A stretch of DNA of 64,000 nt from Paracoccaceae bacterium (lineage in GTDB: Bacteria; Pseudomonadota; Alphaproteobacteria; Rhodobacterales; Rhodobacteraceae), in assembly GCA_902534325.1 (NCBI GenBank), contig CACAPQ010000004.1:17128-81127 (forward strand), in the 5' to 3' direction. Of this stretch, positions 55,684 to 64,000 are shown one piece after another. The notes beneath the pieces are model-generated. The model saw only the letters and a list, made by a program, of their open reading frames with translations. It was not told the origin of the DNA and did no database searches. Each line of letters starts with the position of its first letter. Positions within the stretch are counted from its first letter, which is position 1. A program made the translations under genes and the position numbers.

Positions 55684-56028
55684 ATGTGCTTTAGGTCTAT
55701 TTTGGTCTCATCAGCATTATTTTTGGGCACTAATTTAAGCGCAGACCAAGCTAAGGAGGAATTTGTTTTGCCTTCTTCTGTCTTGGAAATTGAAGGTGAT
55801 CTGGCATACGGAGAGTATTTAGCCAGTGATTGCCAAACGTGTCACCGTTCAGATAACAAGAATGAGGGCATTCCTGGAATAAATGGTAGGGAAATTACAG
55901 AAATCGTGTATGCTCTACATGAATACAAGAATAAATATCGCAAAAACGAAGTCATGCAAATGATGGCTGGGGGTTTAGGCGATGAAGAGATTGCAGCTTT
56001 GGCAAGTTACTTTGCGTCGTTGCAGTAA
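55684..56028 (+). CDS. soxE: Small monoheme c-type cytochrome at the SoxE / FccA position
   Basis: A 114-residue secreted cytochrome (signal MCFRSILVSSALFLGTNLSA) with one heme site, CQTCH (50-54), and Met residues in VMQMMAGGLG that can serve as sixth ligand. Placed between soxD and the flavoprotein soxF, it should be the electron acceptor subunit for SoxF, like FccA of flavocytochrome c. SoxE of some relatives is diheme, so calling it SoxE is by position. GGGG lies 6 bases before the ATG; a TTGACA at 55632 may belong to a separate promoter. Confidence 0.75.
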   Translation: MCFRSILVSSALFLGTNLSADQAKEEFVLPSSVLEIEGDLAYGEYLASDCQTCHRSDNKNEGIPGINGREITEIVYALHEYKNKYRKNEVMQMMAGGLGDEEIAALASYFASLQ

Positions 56029-56056
56029 ATACTCGTACCTAAATGGTATGGGGAAA

Positions 56057-56088
56057 AGCCTTTTAGAAGGCTCTGGGCTTATCCCAGA
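56057..56088 (+). repeat. Two adjacent hairpins between soxE and soxF
   Basis: The gap holds AGCCTTTTAGAAGGCT (56057-56072, 6-base-pair stem) directly followed by a TCTGGG/CCCAGA stem (56072-56088, loop of 5). No T-tract follows, so they do not form a classic terminator. They could protect the soxF transcript or set the ratio of SoxE to SoxF. Function inferred only. Confidence 0.5.
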
Positions 56089-56108
56089 TAAACAGTGGAG
56101 GGAAAAAA

Positions 56109-57374
56109 ATGTCGATAAATAGACGTTCATTTATACAAACTGCGGCTGCTGTCACCGCTAGTTTGTCGGCACCAATGGTAATGGCGAATGGGGGAAAACC
56201 GAGAGTTGTTGTTATTGGAGGTGGTGCTGGTGGTGCTACCGCAGCCAGGTATATTGCTAAAGACAGCAAAGGTGCAATTGACGTAACTTTAGTAGAGCCG
56301 TCTCGCACTTACTATACATGCTTTTTTTCTAATCTCTATTTAGGAGGTTTTAGAGACTTGGGCAGTATTGCGCACAGTTATGGCAATCTCGCTTCAGAGT
56401 ATGGGATTAACGTCGTTCATGACTGGGCTGTAGATATTGACCGAGGAGGTAAAACAGTTTCTTTAGCTGGAGGCGGAACGCTCTATTATGATCGTCTCGT
56501 TCTTTCACCAGGTATTGATTTTGTTGATGGTGCAGTTGAAGGCTGGGATTTAAATGCTCAAAATAAAATGCCGCATGCTTATAAAGCTGGCAGTCAAACA
56601 GAGTTATTAAAAGCTCAACTGGCTTCTATGCCCGCTGGTGGCGTATTTGCAATGGTCGCTCCACCGAACCCTTACCGGTGCCCTCCTGGGCCATATGAAC
56701 GCATTTCGATGATTGCTCATATGCTAAAAAAATCAAACCCAACTGCTAAAATTATAGTAGCGGATCCAAAACCAAAGTTTTCTAAAATGGGACTTTTCCA
56801 GGAAGGTTGGGCCAACCACTATGATGGTATGATCGATTGGATTGGATCAGAGTTTGGTGGAGGAAATGTATCAGTTAATCCTGAAGCTATGACAGTATCA
56901 ATCGATGGCGAAGAGACAAAGGTTGATGCATGTAATGTCATTCCAGCAATGAAAGCTGGGCGTATTTGTGAGATGGCTGGCATAACAGACGGGAATTGGG
57001 CACCAGTAAGTGCGCACGATATGTCGTCTAAAGTTGATAGCAATATCCACGTACTTGGTGACGCTTCGGCTCAAGGTGATATGCCAAAATCAGGTTTCTC
57101 AGCTAATTCGCAAGCTAAGGTTGCATCTATGGCTATTAGAGGAGCATTAACTGGCTCCAAAGTATTCCCGGCTAAGTTCTCAAATACATGTTGGTCTTTA
57201 GTTGATACAAATGATGGCGTCAAAGTAGGTGCCACATATAAAGCGACAGATGAAAAGATAGCAAAAGTTGATGGATTTATTTCCAAAACTGGTGAAACGG
57301 CTGACGTTCGCAAAGCTACTTACGAGGAATCACTCGGTTGGTATGCTGGCATTACAGCCGATATGTTTGGCTAA
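56109..57374 (+). CDS. soxF: SoxF, flavoprotein subunit of sulfide dehydrogenase (FCSD type)
   Basis: A periplasmic FAD enzyme that oxidises sulfide or stimulates Sox activity. The 421-residue precursor has a Tat signal (INRRSFIQTAAAVTASLSAPMVMA), the FAD loop VVVIGGGAGGATAARYIAK, the redox-cysteine region TYYTCFFSNLYLGG and a C-terminal flavocytochrome-c sulfide dehydrogenase domain with FSNTCWSLVDTNDGVKVGA. GGAGGG lies before the ATG. Its stop overlaps that of the convergent photolyase-like gene. Confidence 0.9.
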   Translation: MSINRRSFIQTAAAVTASLSAPMVMANGGKPRVVVIGGGAGGATAARYIAKDSKGAIDVTLVEPSRTYYTCFFSNLYLGGFRDLGSIAHSYGNLASEYGINVVHDWAVDIDRGGKTVSLAGGGTLYYDRLVLSPGIDFVDGAVEGWDLNAQNKMPHAYKAGSQTELLKAQLASMPAGGVFAMVAPPNPYRCPPGPYERISMIAHMLKKSNPTAKIIVADPKPKFSKMGLFQEGWANHYDGMIDWIGSEFGGGNVSVNPEAMTVSIDGEETKVDACNVIPAMKAGRICEMAGITDGNWAPVSAHDMSSKVDSNIHVLGDASAQGDMPKSGFSANSQAKVASMAIRGALTGSKVFPAKFSNTCWSLVDTNDGVKVGATYKATDEKIAKVDGFISKTGETADVRKATYEESLGWYAGITADMFG

Positions 57375-58579
57375 GAAATTAATCCCAGCTCATTAATAAG
57401 AGCTGGGATTTTTTCCTTAAATCGAAAAAAACCATGTGTAGCATTAGGCCATGCTAACTGATCATATTGTTTTGAAATTTCAACAACATTTAAACCGCGC
57501 TTGTTTAGATTTCTGATAAATGATGCGTTTGGTCCCGTTGTGGCATAAGCAACAACAATCTGTTCTATTTTATTTTCATGACACCAGTGCTCAACTTCAT
57601 CAGGGGTTGAGATTATTTTAACTGAACCAATTTTATCTTTGTACCTTATCGAGACATCTTCGATTAATGAGTTTACAAATGTGTGTACCGAATTTGCACA
57701 TGACCAGGGGCTTATTTCATCCAAATTGTTTACGGCAATAGTACTTTCAATTTTTAAACCATTTACAACGGGTGAAAGCTCTAAGTCGTCATTGTGTATC
57801 AAAAGCCCAGTTCTTAAATTTGAGTTAGGTAAGTTACTGAGGTTTAACATTGATATATTTGGATGAGGTTGTCCTTTTAATGCTTTAGCTGAGCTTGAAA
57901 GCCCCACGGGATCAAATCTATCGTCTGTAAATTTAGAAATATTATCTCTGCGCGCCAGGTAAGTTTTCCCTTGTGTTTGAAGGCCTGCAACCCATCTCCA
58001 ACTTAACGTATTAGAAGCTGGATCTCCGTCCAGCAAATGACGTAGAAAGAAATCAGCACCCAGTTGCCAGGGTAAATTTAATGTAAAAATCCATATTGAT
58101 GCAAACCACATGCGAGCGTGATTATGAAGATATCCAGTCTCTTTGAGTTCGCATGCCCAAAAATCAAAGCAATCTATTTCTGTTTTGCCCTCACAGGCTG
58201 TTTCCCACGACTTACGTAAGCCCGCTTGTGTCATGATCTGATTTTCTAATCGGCTCAAATCGTTTTGGTAATCTAGCCAAACTGACGGTCTCATTTCTAG
58301 CCAACCTTTCCAGTAGGTCCGCCAAAATACTTCTTGAACAAATTTTTCCGAAGATGACAGGCTATATTTATTTAAAATAGCCTTCAAAACTTCCGCTTCA
58401 GTAAGAACTCTTCGCCTTATAAAGGGAGATAATTGTGAAACATAATTATGGTTGGAGGGCCCAAAGTCATAATTTCTTTTATTTCTGTAATTAAGACTGG
58501 CTTTTGGTATAAAATCTGTAAGCTTTTCGAGCGCTAGCGATCGACTGGGTTTGTGATATAGAGGTGCATTTTCTACCAT
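57371..58579 (-). CDS. Photolyase/cryptochrome-like protein with FAD domain first and alpha/beta domain last
   Basis: A 402-residue protein (ATG 58579; a GTG one codon earlier is possible). The N-terminal two thirds is the photolyase FAD-binding helical domain: EKFVQEVFWRTYWKGWLEMRP (79-98), TGYLHNHARMWFASIW (148-163), HLLDGDPASNTLSWRWVAGLQTQGKTY. The usual N-terminal antenna domain is missing. Instead residues of about 255-400 form what looks like an alpha/beta Rossmann-type domain (GLLIHNDDLE, EQIVVAYATTGPN, ending LAWPNATHGFFRFKEKIPALI). This is the reverse of the classical order. Light-dependent repair or signalling is likely, substrate unknown. Confidence 0.78.
   Translation of the reverse strand: MVENAPLYHKPSRSLALEKLTDFIPKASLNYRNKRNYDFGPSNHNYVSQLSPFIRRRVLTEAEVLKAILNKYSLSSSEKFVQEVFWRTYWKGWLEMRPSVWLDYQNDLSRLENQIMTQAGLRKSWETACEGKTEIDCFDFWACELKETGYLHNHARMWFASIWIFTLNLPWQLGADFFLRHLLDGDPASNTLSWRWVAGLQTQGKTYLARRDNISKFTDDRFDPVGLSSSAKALKGQPHPNISMLNLSNLPNSNLRTGLLIHNDDLELSPVVNGLKIESTIAVNNLDEISPWSCANSVHTFVNSLIEDVSIRYKDKIGSVKIISTPDEVEHWCHENKIEQIVVAYATTGPNASFIRNLNKRGLNVVEISKQYDQLAWPNATHGFFRFKEKIPALINELGLIS
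57381..57414. terminator. Terminator between soxF and the photolyase-like gene
   Basis: A perfect 11-base-pair stem (AATCCCAGCTC at 57381-57391 with GAGCTGGGATT at 57400-57410) and 8-base loop is followed by six T residues on the plus strand. It ends the sox transcript. The hairpin DNA also encodes the last residues of the photolyase-like protein (NELGLIS), so it lies inside that gene rather than between genes. Confidence 0.88.
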
Positions 58580-58673
58580 CACAGCTAGGTAGTGGAGAAG
58601 GAGCGTAGATCAAGCTTTTATTACGAAAAATAAACTTTTGTAATTTTAAATTTGTGCCAACTGTTTATGGGCT

Positions 58674-58703
58674 CTTGAAGCTTTGGCATGGCGCTACTAA
58701 CAT
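58674..58703 (+). promoter_or_regulatory. Possible heat-shock (sigma-32 type) promoter of clpP
   Basis: CTTGAA at 58674-58679 and CTAACAT 17 bases later (58697-58703) resemble the alphaproteobacterial heat-shock promoter pattern (CTTG, then C-T-A-T rich -10). It lies 45 bases before the clpP ATG, and clpP is a usual RpoH target. The -10 match is partial, so this is a weak call. Confidence 0.3.
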
Positions 58704-58747
58704 TACAACTATACTAATTTTAATTCGCTTCAGAAAAGGCAGGCCCT

Positions 58748-59374
58748 ATGAATGATCCAGCAGAATTTTACATGAACACACTAGTACCTATGGTAGTTGA
58801 GCAAACCAGCCGAGGAGAACGTGCTTACGACATATTTTCGCGCCTTTTAAAAGAGCGAATTATTTTCCTCAATGGTGCAGTGCATGATGGCATGTCCAGT
58901 TTAGTTGTAGCCCAGCTGCTACATCTAGAGGCTGAAAACCCATCCAAAGATATCAGTATGTATATAAATAGTCCGGGTGGCGTAGTTACCTCTGGCTTAT
59001 CAATTTATGATACTATGCAGTACATCAAACCAAAGGTCTCAACATTAGTAATTGGGCAGGCGGCCTCGATGGGCTCATTATTGCTGACTGCAGGAGAGCC
59101 AGGCATGCGATACTCCTTACCAAATAGTCGAATAATGGTTCATCAACCGTCTGGCGGCTATCAGGGACAGGCAACGGATATAATGATACATGCGGAAGAA
59201 ACGCTTAAATTGAAAAAGCGATTGAATGAAATATACGTAAAGCACACTGGCCAGTCTTTGAAAACAGTTGAGGCGGCCCTTGAACGAGATAATTTCATGG
59301 CAGCAGAAGATGCTAAGAAATGGGGATTGATTGACGAAATTGTTACTCAGCGTACAAGCACTGATGATGAGTAA
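58748..59374 (+). CDS. clpP: ATP-dependent Clp protease proteolytic subunit
   Basis: ClpP forms the 14-subunit proteolytic chamber that works with ClpX or ClpA. The 208-residue product has the catalytic triad Ser107 ([11 protein letters not shown]), His132 (MVHQPSGG) and Asp181 ([12 protein letters not shown]), and the start [34 protein letters not shown] usual for alphaproteobacteria. It is followed by clpX after 118 bases. Confidence 0.97.
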   Translation: MNDPAEFYMNTLVPMVVEQTSRGERAYDIFSRLLKERIIFLNGAVHDGMSSLVVAQLLHLEAENPSKDISMYINSPGGVVTSGLSIYDTMQYIKPKVSTLVIGQAASMGSLLLTAGEPGMRYSLPNSRIMVHQPSGGYQGQATDIMIHAEETLKLKKRLNEIYVKHTGQSLKTVEAALERDNFMAAEDAKKWGLIDEIVTQRTSTDDE

Positions 59375-59448
59375 ATTGGCATCACATTTGCTTTTTTAAA
59401 ATAAAATATGAATTTTGCCATTGTAGACAGCGAACGCCTGACTTAAGC

Positions 59449-59457
59449 TGTGGATAA
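59449..59457 (-). promoter_or_regulatory. Perfect DnaA-box sequence upstream of clpX
   Basis: The minus strand reads TTATCCACA, the consensus DnaA nonamer, 35 bases before the clpX ATG in the clpP-clpX gap. With its twin before nrdR it is one of two noted in promoter regions of the window. Role inferred; the AT-rich surroundings (GGATAAATAT) could equally be a -10 element. Confidence 0.35.
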
Positions 59458-59492
59458 ATATCGGCACCGAGTAGGACAAAGGACTGAGTTTA

Positions 59493-60755
59493 ATGTCAAC
59501 GAATTCTGGCTCTGATAGTAAAAACACTCTCTACTGCAGTTTTTGTGGTAAAAGCCAGCACGAAGTAAGAAAACTCATTGCTGGCCCCACAGTATTCATA
59601 TGCGATGAGTGCGTTGAACTCTGCATGGACATCATCCGTGAAGAGACCAAATCAACTGGTTTTAAATCTTCAGACGGAGTGCCAACCCCTAGGGAAATTT
59701 GTGGTGTTTTAGATGACTATGTCATTGGCCAGGCAATAGCAAAGCGTGTGCTTTCCGTAGCCGTACATAATCACTACAAGCGGCTAGAACATTCTGCAAA
59801 ATCAGGTGATATAGAGCTTTCTAAGTCTAATATATTACTAATTGGCCCTACAGGCTGTGGGAAAACACTTTTAGCCCAAACTTTGGCTCGTATTCTCGAC
59901 GTACCTTTTACTATGGCTGACGCAACTACTCTAACTGAGGCGGGTTATGTAGGCGAGGATGTTGAAAATATAATTTTAAAACTCTTACAAGCCTCGGAAT
60001 ATAATGTTGAGCGTGCCCAACGCGGAATAGTTTATATTGATGAGGTTGATAAAATAACTCGGAAGTCCGAAAACCCTTCAATTACACGCGACGTGTCTGG
60101 CGAAGGTGTTCAGCAGGCTTTGTTAAAACTAATGGAAGGTACAGTAGCTAGTGTGCCCCCACAAGGTGGAAGAAAGCATCCGCAGCAAGAGTTTCTGCAA
60201 GTAGATACTACTAATATTTTATTTATCTGCGGTGGGGCATTTGCGGGTCTCGATAAAATTATTGCTCAGCGTGGTAAAGGTAGCGCCATGGGTTTTGGAG
60301 CAGACGTTCGAAATGATGATGAGCGTGGTATAGGAGAAATATTCAAAGATATTGAGCCTGAAGATCTACTTAAGTTCGGATTGATCCCAGAATTTGTTGG
60401 AAGGCTCCCAGTACTTGCGACGTTGGAAGATTTGGATCAAGACGCCTTGGTAACAATTCTAACAGAGCCTAAAAATGCTCTGGTTAAGCAATACCAACGA
60501 CTATTTGAGTTAGAGGATACTAAATTAAATTTTACAGATGATGCTTTAAATGCAATTGCAAAAAGAGCCATTGAGAGAAAAACAGGAGCTCGCGGGTTAC
60601 GATCTATTCTGGAAGAGATATTACTTGATACCATGTTCGATTTGCCTGGACTTGATGAGGTAACTGAGGTCGTTGTCAATGAAGAGGCGGTATCTTCAGA
60701 ATCCAACCCACTGATGATCTACGCTGAAAATCAAAAAGAAGACCAATCCGCTTAA
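59493..60755 (+). CDS. clpX: ATP-dependent Clp protease ATP-binding subunit ClpX
   Basis: ClpX unfolds substrates and feeds them to ClpP; in alphaproteobacteria it also drives cell-cycle proteolysis. The 420-residue protein has the N-terminal C4 zinc domain (Cys15, 18, 37, 40 in CSFCGK and CDECVELC), Walker A GPTGCGKT (118-125), Walker [11 protein letters not shown], pore loop GYVG and sensor 2 [12 protein letters not shown]. The clpP-clpX order is standard. Confidence 0.98.
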   Translation: MSTNSGSDSKNTLYCSFCGKSQHEVRKLIAGPTVFICDECVELCMDIIREETKSTGFKSSDGVPTPREICGVLDDYVIGQAIAKRVLSVAVHNHYKRLEHSAKSGDIELSKSNILLIGPTGCGKTLLAQTLARILDVPFTMADATTLTEAGYVGEDVENIILKLLQASEYNVERAQRGIVYIDEVDKITRKSENPSITRDVSGEGVQQALLKLMEGTVASVPPQGGRKHPQQEFLQVDTTNILFICGGAFAGLDKIIAQRGKGSAMGFGADVRNDDERGIGEIFKDIEPEDLLKFGLIPEFVGRLPVLATLEDLDQDALVTILTEPKNALVKQYQRLFELEDTKLNFTDDALNAIAKRAIERKTGARGLRSILEEILLDTMFDLPGLDEVTEVVVNEEAVSSESNPLMIYAENQKEDQSA

Positions 60756-60827
60756 TGTGCTAGTCTGGGCGTATGGACGTTGTGAAATTTCTATTGCATA
60801 AAAGAGTTGGAAATATCGGAGTATAAT

Positions 60828-61211
60828 ATGAGTGTATTTGGCTTCCTCTCAAGAGCCACAACATGGTGGAATAGAGAAACTTTAGGAACTCAGCTGTATA
60901 CTTGGCGCAAGGGCGTTAAGGTAGGAGAGGATAGCGCCGGTAATATTTTTTTTAGAGATAAGGACGACCGTCGTCGGTGGGTTATTTTCAATGGAGAAGT
61001 TGAGGCTAGCCGAGTAAGTGCTGAATGGCATGGTTGGTTGCATCGAACTTGGGATGAGCCACCAACGGAAAAGCCTCTTCCTAAAAAATCTTGGGAAATT
61101 GATCATAAACCTAATGTTACTGGTAGTTTGGCGTCCTATAAACCATCAGGGTCCTTAAAGCGGCGGGATATAGAAGAGCGTCGTGATTACGAGGCTTGGA
61201 GCCCGGAGTGA
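60828..61211 (+). CDS. NDUFA12-family NADH:ubiquinone oxidoreductase accessory subunit
   Basis: A 127-residue protein (ATG 60828 with GGAG upstream) of the NDUFA12/B17.2 family, an accessory subunit of respiratory complex I found in alphaproteobacteria and mitochondria. Motifs are WWNRETLGTQLYTWRKGVKVGEDSAGN, RRRWVIFNGEVEASRVSAEWHGWLH and the Pro-rich tail WEIDHKPNVTGSLASYKPSGSL. The rest of the complex I genes are elsewhere. It sits 4 bases before mlaD, an order conserved in the group. Confidence 0.93.
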   Translation: MSVFGFLSRATTWWNRETLGTQLYTWRKGVKVGEDSAGNIFFRDKDDRRRWVIFNGEVEASRVSAEWHGWLHRTWDEPPTEKPLPKKSWEIDHKPNVTGSLASYKPSGSLKRRDIEERRDYEAWSPE

Positions 61212-61215
61212 AAGG

Positions 61216-61665
61216 ATGAAAGAAAATAAACTTGAGGTTATTATTGGAGCTTTTGTGCTTGCAGTTGCCTTAGGGTTCGTTGTTTTTCTTTATCAAACAA
61301 CTGGTCTTTCAGTTTCGAATTCTGGACATTACGAGCTAAAGGCGGATTTTAGATCAGCCGATGGAATTCATGTGGGGACCGATATTCGTTTAGCAGGCGT
61401 TAAAGTTGGTACTGTGAGTAATTTGGACCTTAACGTAGAAACTTATAGAGCCGAAGCCGCACTTGCTATTGAAAATAAAATTGATATCCCAGATGACAGC
61501 GCTTTGACGGTAAGTTCCGAAGGTTTATTGGGTGGAAATTTTATAGAAATTATACCAGGCGCTTCGTATGAGTATATGCAGCCGGGAGACGAGTTTCTCG
61601 ATACACAGGGCTCTGTAAGTCTTATTTCTTTGTTACTGAAATTTGTTTCAGGAAGCGATAATTGA
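61216..61665 (+). CDS. mlaD: MlaD-like MCE-domain lipid transport protein
   Basis: MlaD binds phospholipids in the periplasm as part of the Mla ABC system that maintains outer-membrane asymmetry. The 149-residue protein (ATG 61216, AAAGG directly upstream) has one N-terminal membrane helix (LEVIIGAFVLAVALGFVVFLY) and an MCE domain (YELKADFRSADGIHVGTDIRLAGVKVG, VSSEGLLGGNFIEI). The other mla genes are not adjacent, as usual in alphaproteobacteria with this NDUFA12-mlaD linkage. The stop overlaps the next TTG start. Confidence 0.88.
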   Translation: MKENKLEVIIGAFVLAVALGFVVFLYQTTGLSVSNSGHYELKADFRSADGIHVGTDIRLAGVKVGTVSNLDLNVETYRAEAALAIENKIDIPDDSALTVSSEGLLGGNFIEIIPGASYEYMQPGDEFLDTQGSVSLISLLLKFVSGSDN

Positions 61666-62042
61666 AGAAGCTGATATTCTTTATAACTATTTTTCTTTAT
61701 CCTTTGGCCAGCATTAATGCACAGGAACAAATTAGTTTAGCAGATGGCGCTTTACTAAGGGGACTAGACAAAGTAAGCGGAGAAGTCATTGATTTTGGAC
61801 TAAAATCAGGTGATACATATTTACTTTGGAAACTTGATATAAAGCTTTCTGAGTGTCGTTATCCGATAAGTAATCCCGTGGGTGATGCCTTTGCGCATCT
61901 TACTATTTCGCAAGATAAATCTGAAAGTGATTTGTTTCGTGGATGGATGATAGCATCATCACCGGCGCTTAACCCCTTGGAACATGCACGCTATGATGTT
62001 TGGGTGCTCCGGTGTGCTATGGTCTCAACATCTGCCGAATAG
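61662..62042 (+). CDS. DUF2155-family secreted protein
   Basis: A 126-residue secreted protein with signal peptide MKKLIFFITIFLYPLASINA. The family core includes ADGALLRGLDKVSGEVIDFGLKSGDT, ECRYPISNPVGDAFAHLTI and FRGWMIASSPALNPLEHARYDVWVLRC. Two cysteines could form a disulfide. Function is unknown. It begins at a TTG that overlaps the mlaD stop (TTGA), and its last 52 bases overlap the end of the convergent aat gene. Confidence 0.85.
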   Translation: MKKLIFFITIFLYPLASINAQEQISLADGALLRGLDKVSGEVIDFGLKSGDTYLLWKLDIKLSECRYPISNPVGDAFAHLTISQDKSESDLFRGWMIASSPALNPLEHARYDVWVLRCAMVSTSAE

Positions 62043-62632
62043 TTACTATCTAAAAACTGAGCATTTTTCTTTAATGCTTTTTCTAGTTTAATTAAATATT
62101 GAGCTTGTGTAATTTCAATTGCACCTAAACTAGCTAAATGTTCGGTCAAAAATTGGGTATCAAATAATATAAACCCAGCTTTCAGGAGCCTATCATGTAA
62201 ATAGGTTAAGGCGATTTTTGACCCATTGGATACTTCAGAAAACATACTTTCGCCGAAAAAAGCCGCGCCAATAGCTACGCCATAAACACCCCCAATTAGG
62301 TGACTGCCTCTCCAAACTTCAACTGAATGAGCAAATCCGTCATCGTGTAATTTGCAATAGCAACTATATATATCGCCATTGATCCAAGTTTCATTTCTAT
62401 CAGCACATTTTTCCACAACTTTGGGAAAACACGAATTTACCGTTATAGAGTAATCTTTTTTAAGTATAACCCGCTTTAGCGAGCGTGAGATATGAAAATT
62501 TCCTAACCTAAATATCCCACGCTTTTTTGGTTGAATCCATTGAACTTGTTTAGCATTTCGGCTTTCAGCCATTGGAAATAAACCCTGCTGATAAGCGAAC
62601 AAAAGAACTTCTGGAGATAGGTATTTAATCAC
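61991..62632 (-). CDS. aat: Leucyl/phenylalanyl-tRNA-protein transferase
   Basis: Aat adds Leu or Phe to proteins with basic N-termini, marking them for ClpAPS degradation. The product is about 213 residues from GTG 62632 (preceded by GAGG at 6 bases); a TTG at 62644 would add four residues. Motifs: FAYQQGLFPMAESRNAKQVQWIQPKKRGIF, FAHSVEVWRGSHLIGGVYGVAIGAAFFGESMFS and LFDTQFLTEHLASLGAIEI. It lies 46 bases downstream of accC on the same strand. Confidence 0.94.
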   Translation of the reverse strand: MIKYLSPEVLLFAYQQGLFPMAESRNAKQVQWIQPKKRGIFRLGNFHISRSLKRVILKKDYSITVNSCFPKVVEKCADRNETWINGDIYSCYCKLHDDGFAHSVEVWRGSHLIGGVYGVAIGAAFFGESMFSEVSNGSKIALTYLHDRLLKAGFILFDTQFLTEHLASLGAIEITQAQYLIKLEKALKKNAQFLDSNYSADVETIAHRSTQTS

Positions 62633-62678
62633 CTTAAGCCTCAATTAATAAATGATGGGAGCAAAGTCGAGCTTGAGC

Positions 62679-64000
<1,322 letters not shown>

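Overview
The window is AT-rich, gene-dense chromosomal DNA from an alphaproteobacterium, most likely a marine Rhodobacterales (Roseobacter-type) with a low-GC genome. I infer this from the gene content and order: zinc-ribbon protein/ftsE/ftsX/plsC, tldD divergent from coxB-ctaB-ctaG-coxC-surf1 without coxA, dnaG-rpoD, NDUFA12-mlaD-DUF2155 convergent with aat-accC, a heterotetrameric sarcosine oxidase operon and a complete Sox cluster. The genus cannot be fixed from the sequence alone. I see no rRNA, tRNA, insertion sequence, phage gene or CRISPR array, and no gene-free stretch longer than about 200 bases. Layout: 1-484 is the 5' part of a PhnD-type binding protein; 626-2851 holds a HAD phosphatase, a mesaconyl-CoA transferase-like protein and a tiny membrane ORF. 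On the minus strand, 8234-2854 is an apparent operon argH - LptM-like lipoprotein - aminotransferase - lysA - GPH-family transporter. A TlpA-like thioredoxin gene diverges from argH, with overlapping start codons. 8858-11934 is the zinc-ribbon/ftsEX/plsC block. 12102-15062 carries fhs, chorismate mutase and folD. 15059-23685 (minus) carries pdeM, an Lhr-type helicase, scoAB, topA and tldD. 23873-28081 is the cytochrome oxidase assembly block, followed by thrC, an M16 peptidase, a GNAT acetyltransferase and a GlcD-type flavoenzyme. DCC-family and rimO genes lie on the minus strand to 34625. 34821-39825 is sarcosine oxidase soxBDAG. 39894-46755 is dnaG, rpoD, yjbQ, nrdR, ribD and ribE. 46874-57374 is a sulfur-oxidation locus (soxR and soxS on minus; soxV W X Y Z A B C D, a monoheme cytochrome and soxF on plus). 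It is followed by a photolyase-like protein with permuted domains, clpP-clpX, NDUFA12-mlaD-DUF2155, aat and the 5'-truncated accC. Functional reading: the two metabolic themes are one-carbon and sulfur metabolism. Sarcosine oxidase makes methylene-tetrahydrofolate, which FolD and Fhs can convert through formyl-tetrahydrofolate to formate. The Sox set includes SoxCD, so it should oxidise thiosulfate fully to sulfate, with electrons passing through cytochromes c to the oxidase whose subunits II and III and assembly factors are encoded here. The probable sulfur-responsive switch is an ArsR-family SoxR with the two-cysteine pattern of SqrR/BigR and a palindrome in the divergent soxS/soxV promoter. 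I did not find a wholly new system. The best leads are the permuted photolyase, the soxR operator, the GANTC cluster before rpoD, the Mct-like enzyme and several unannotated small proteins.
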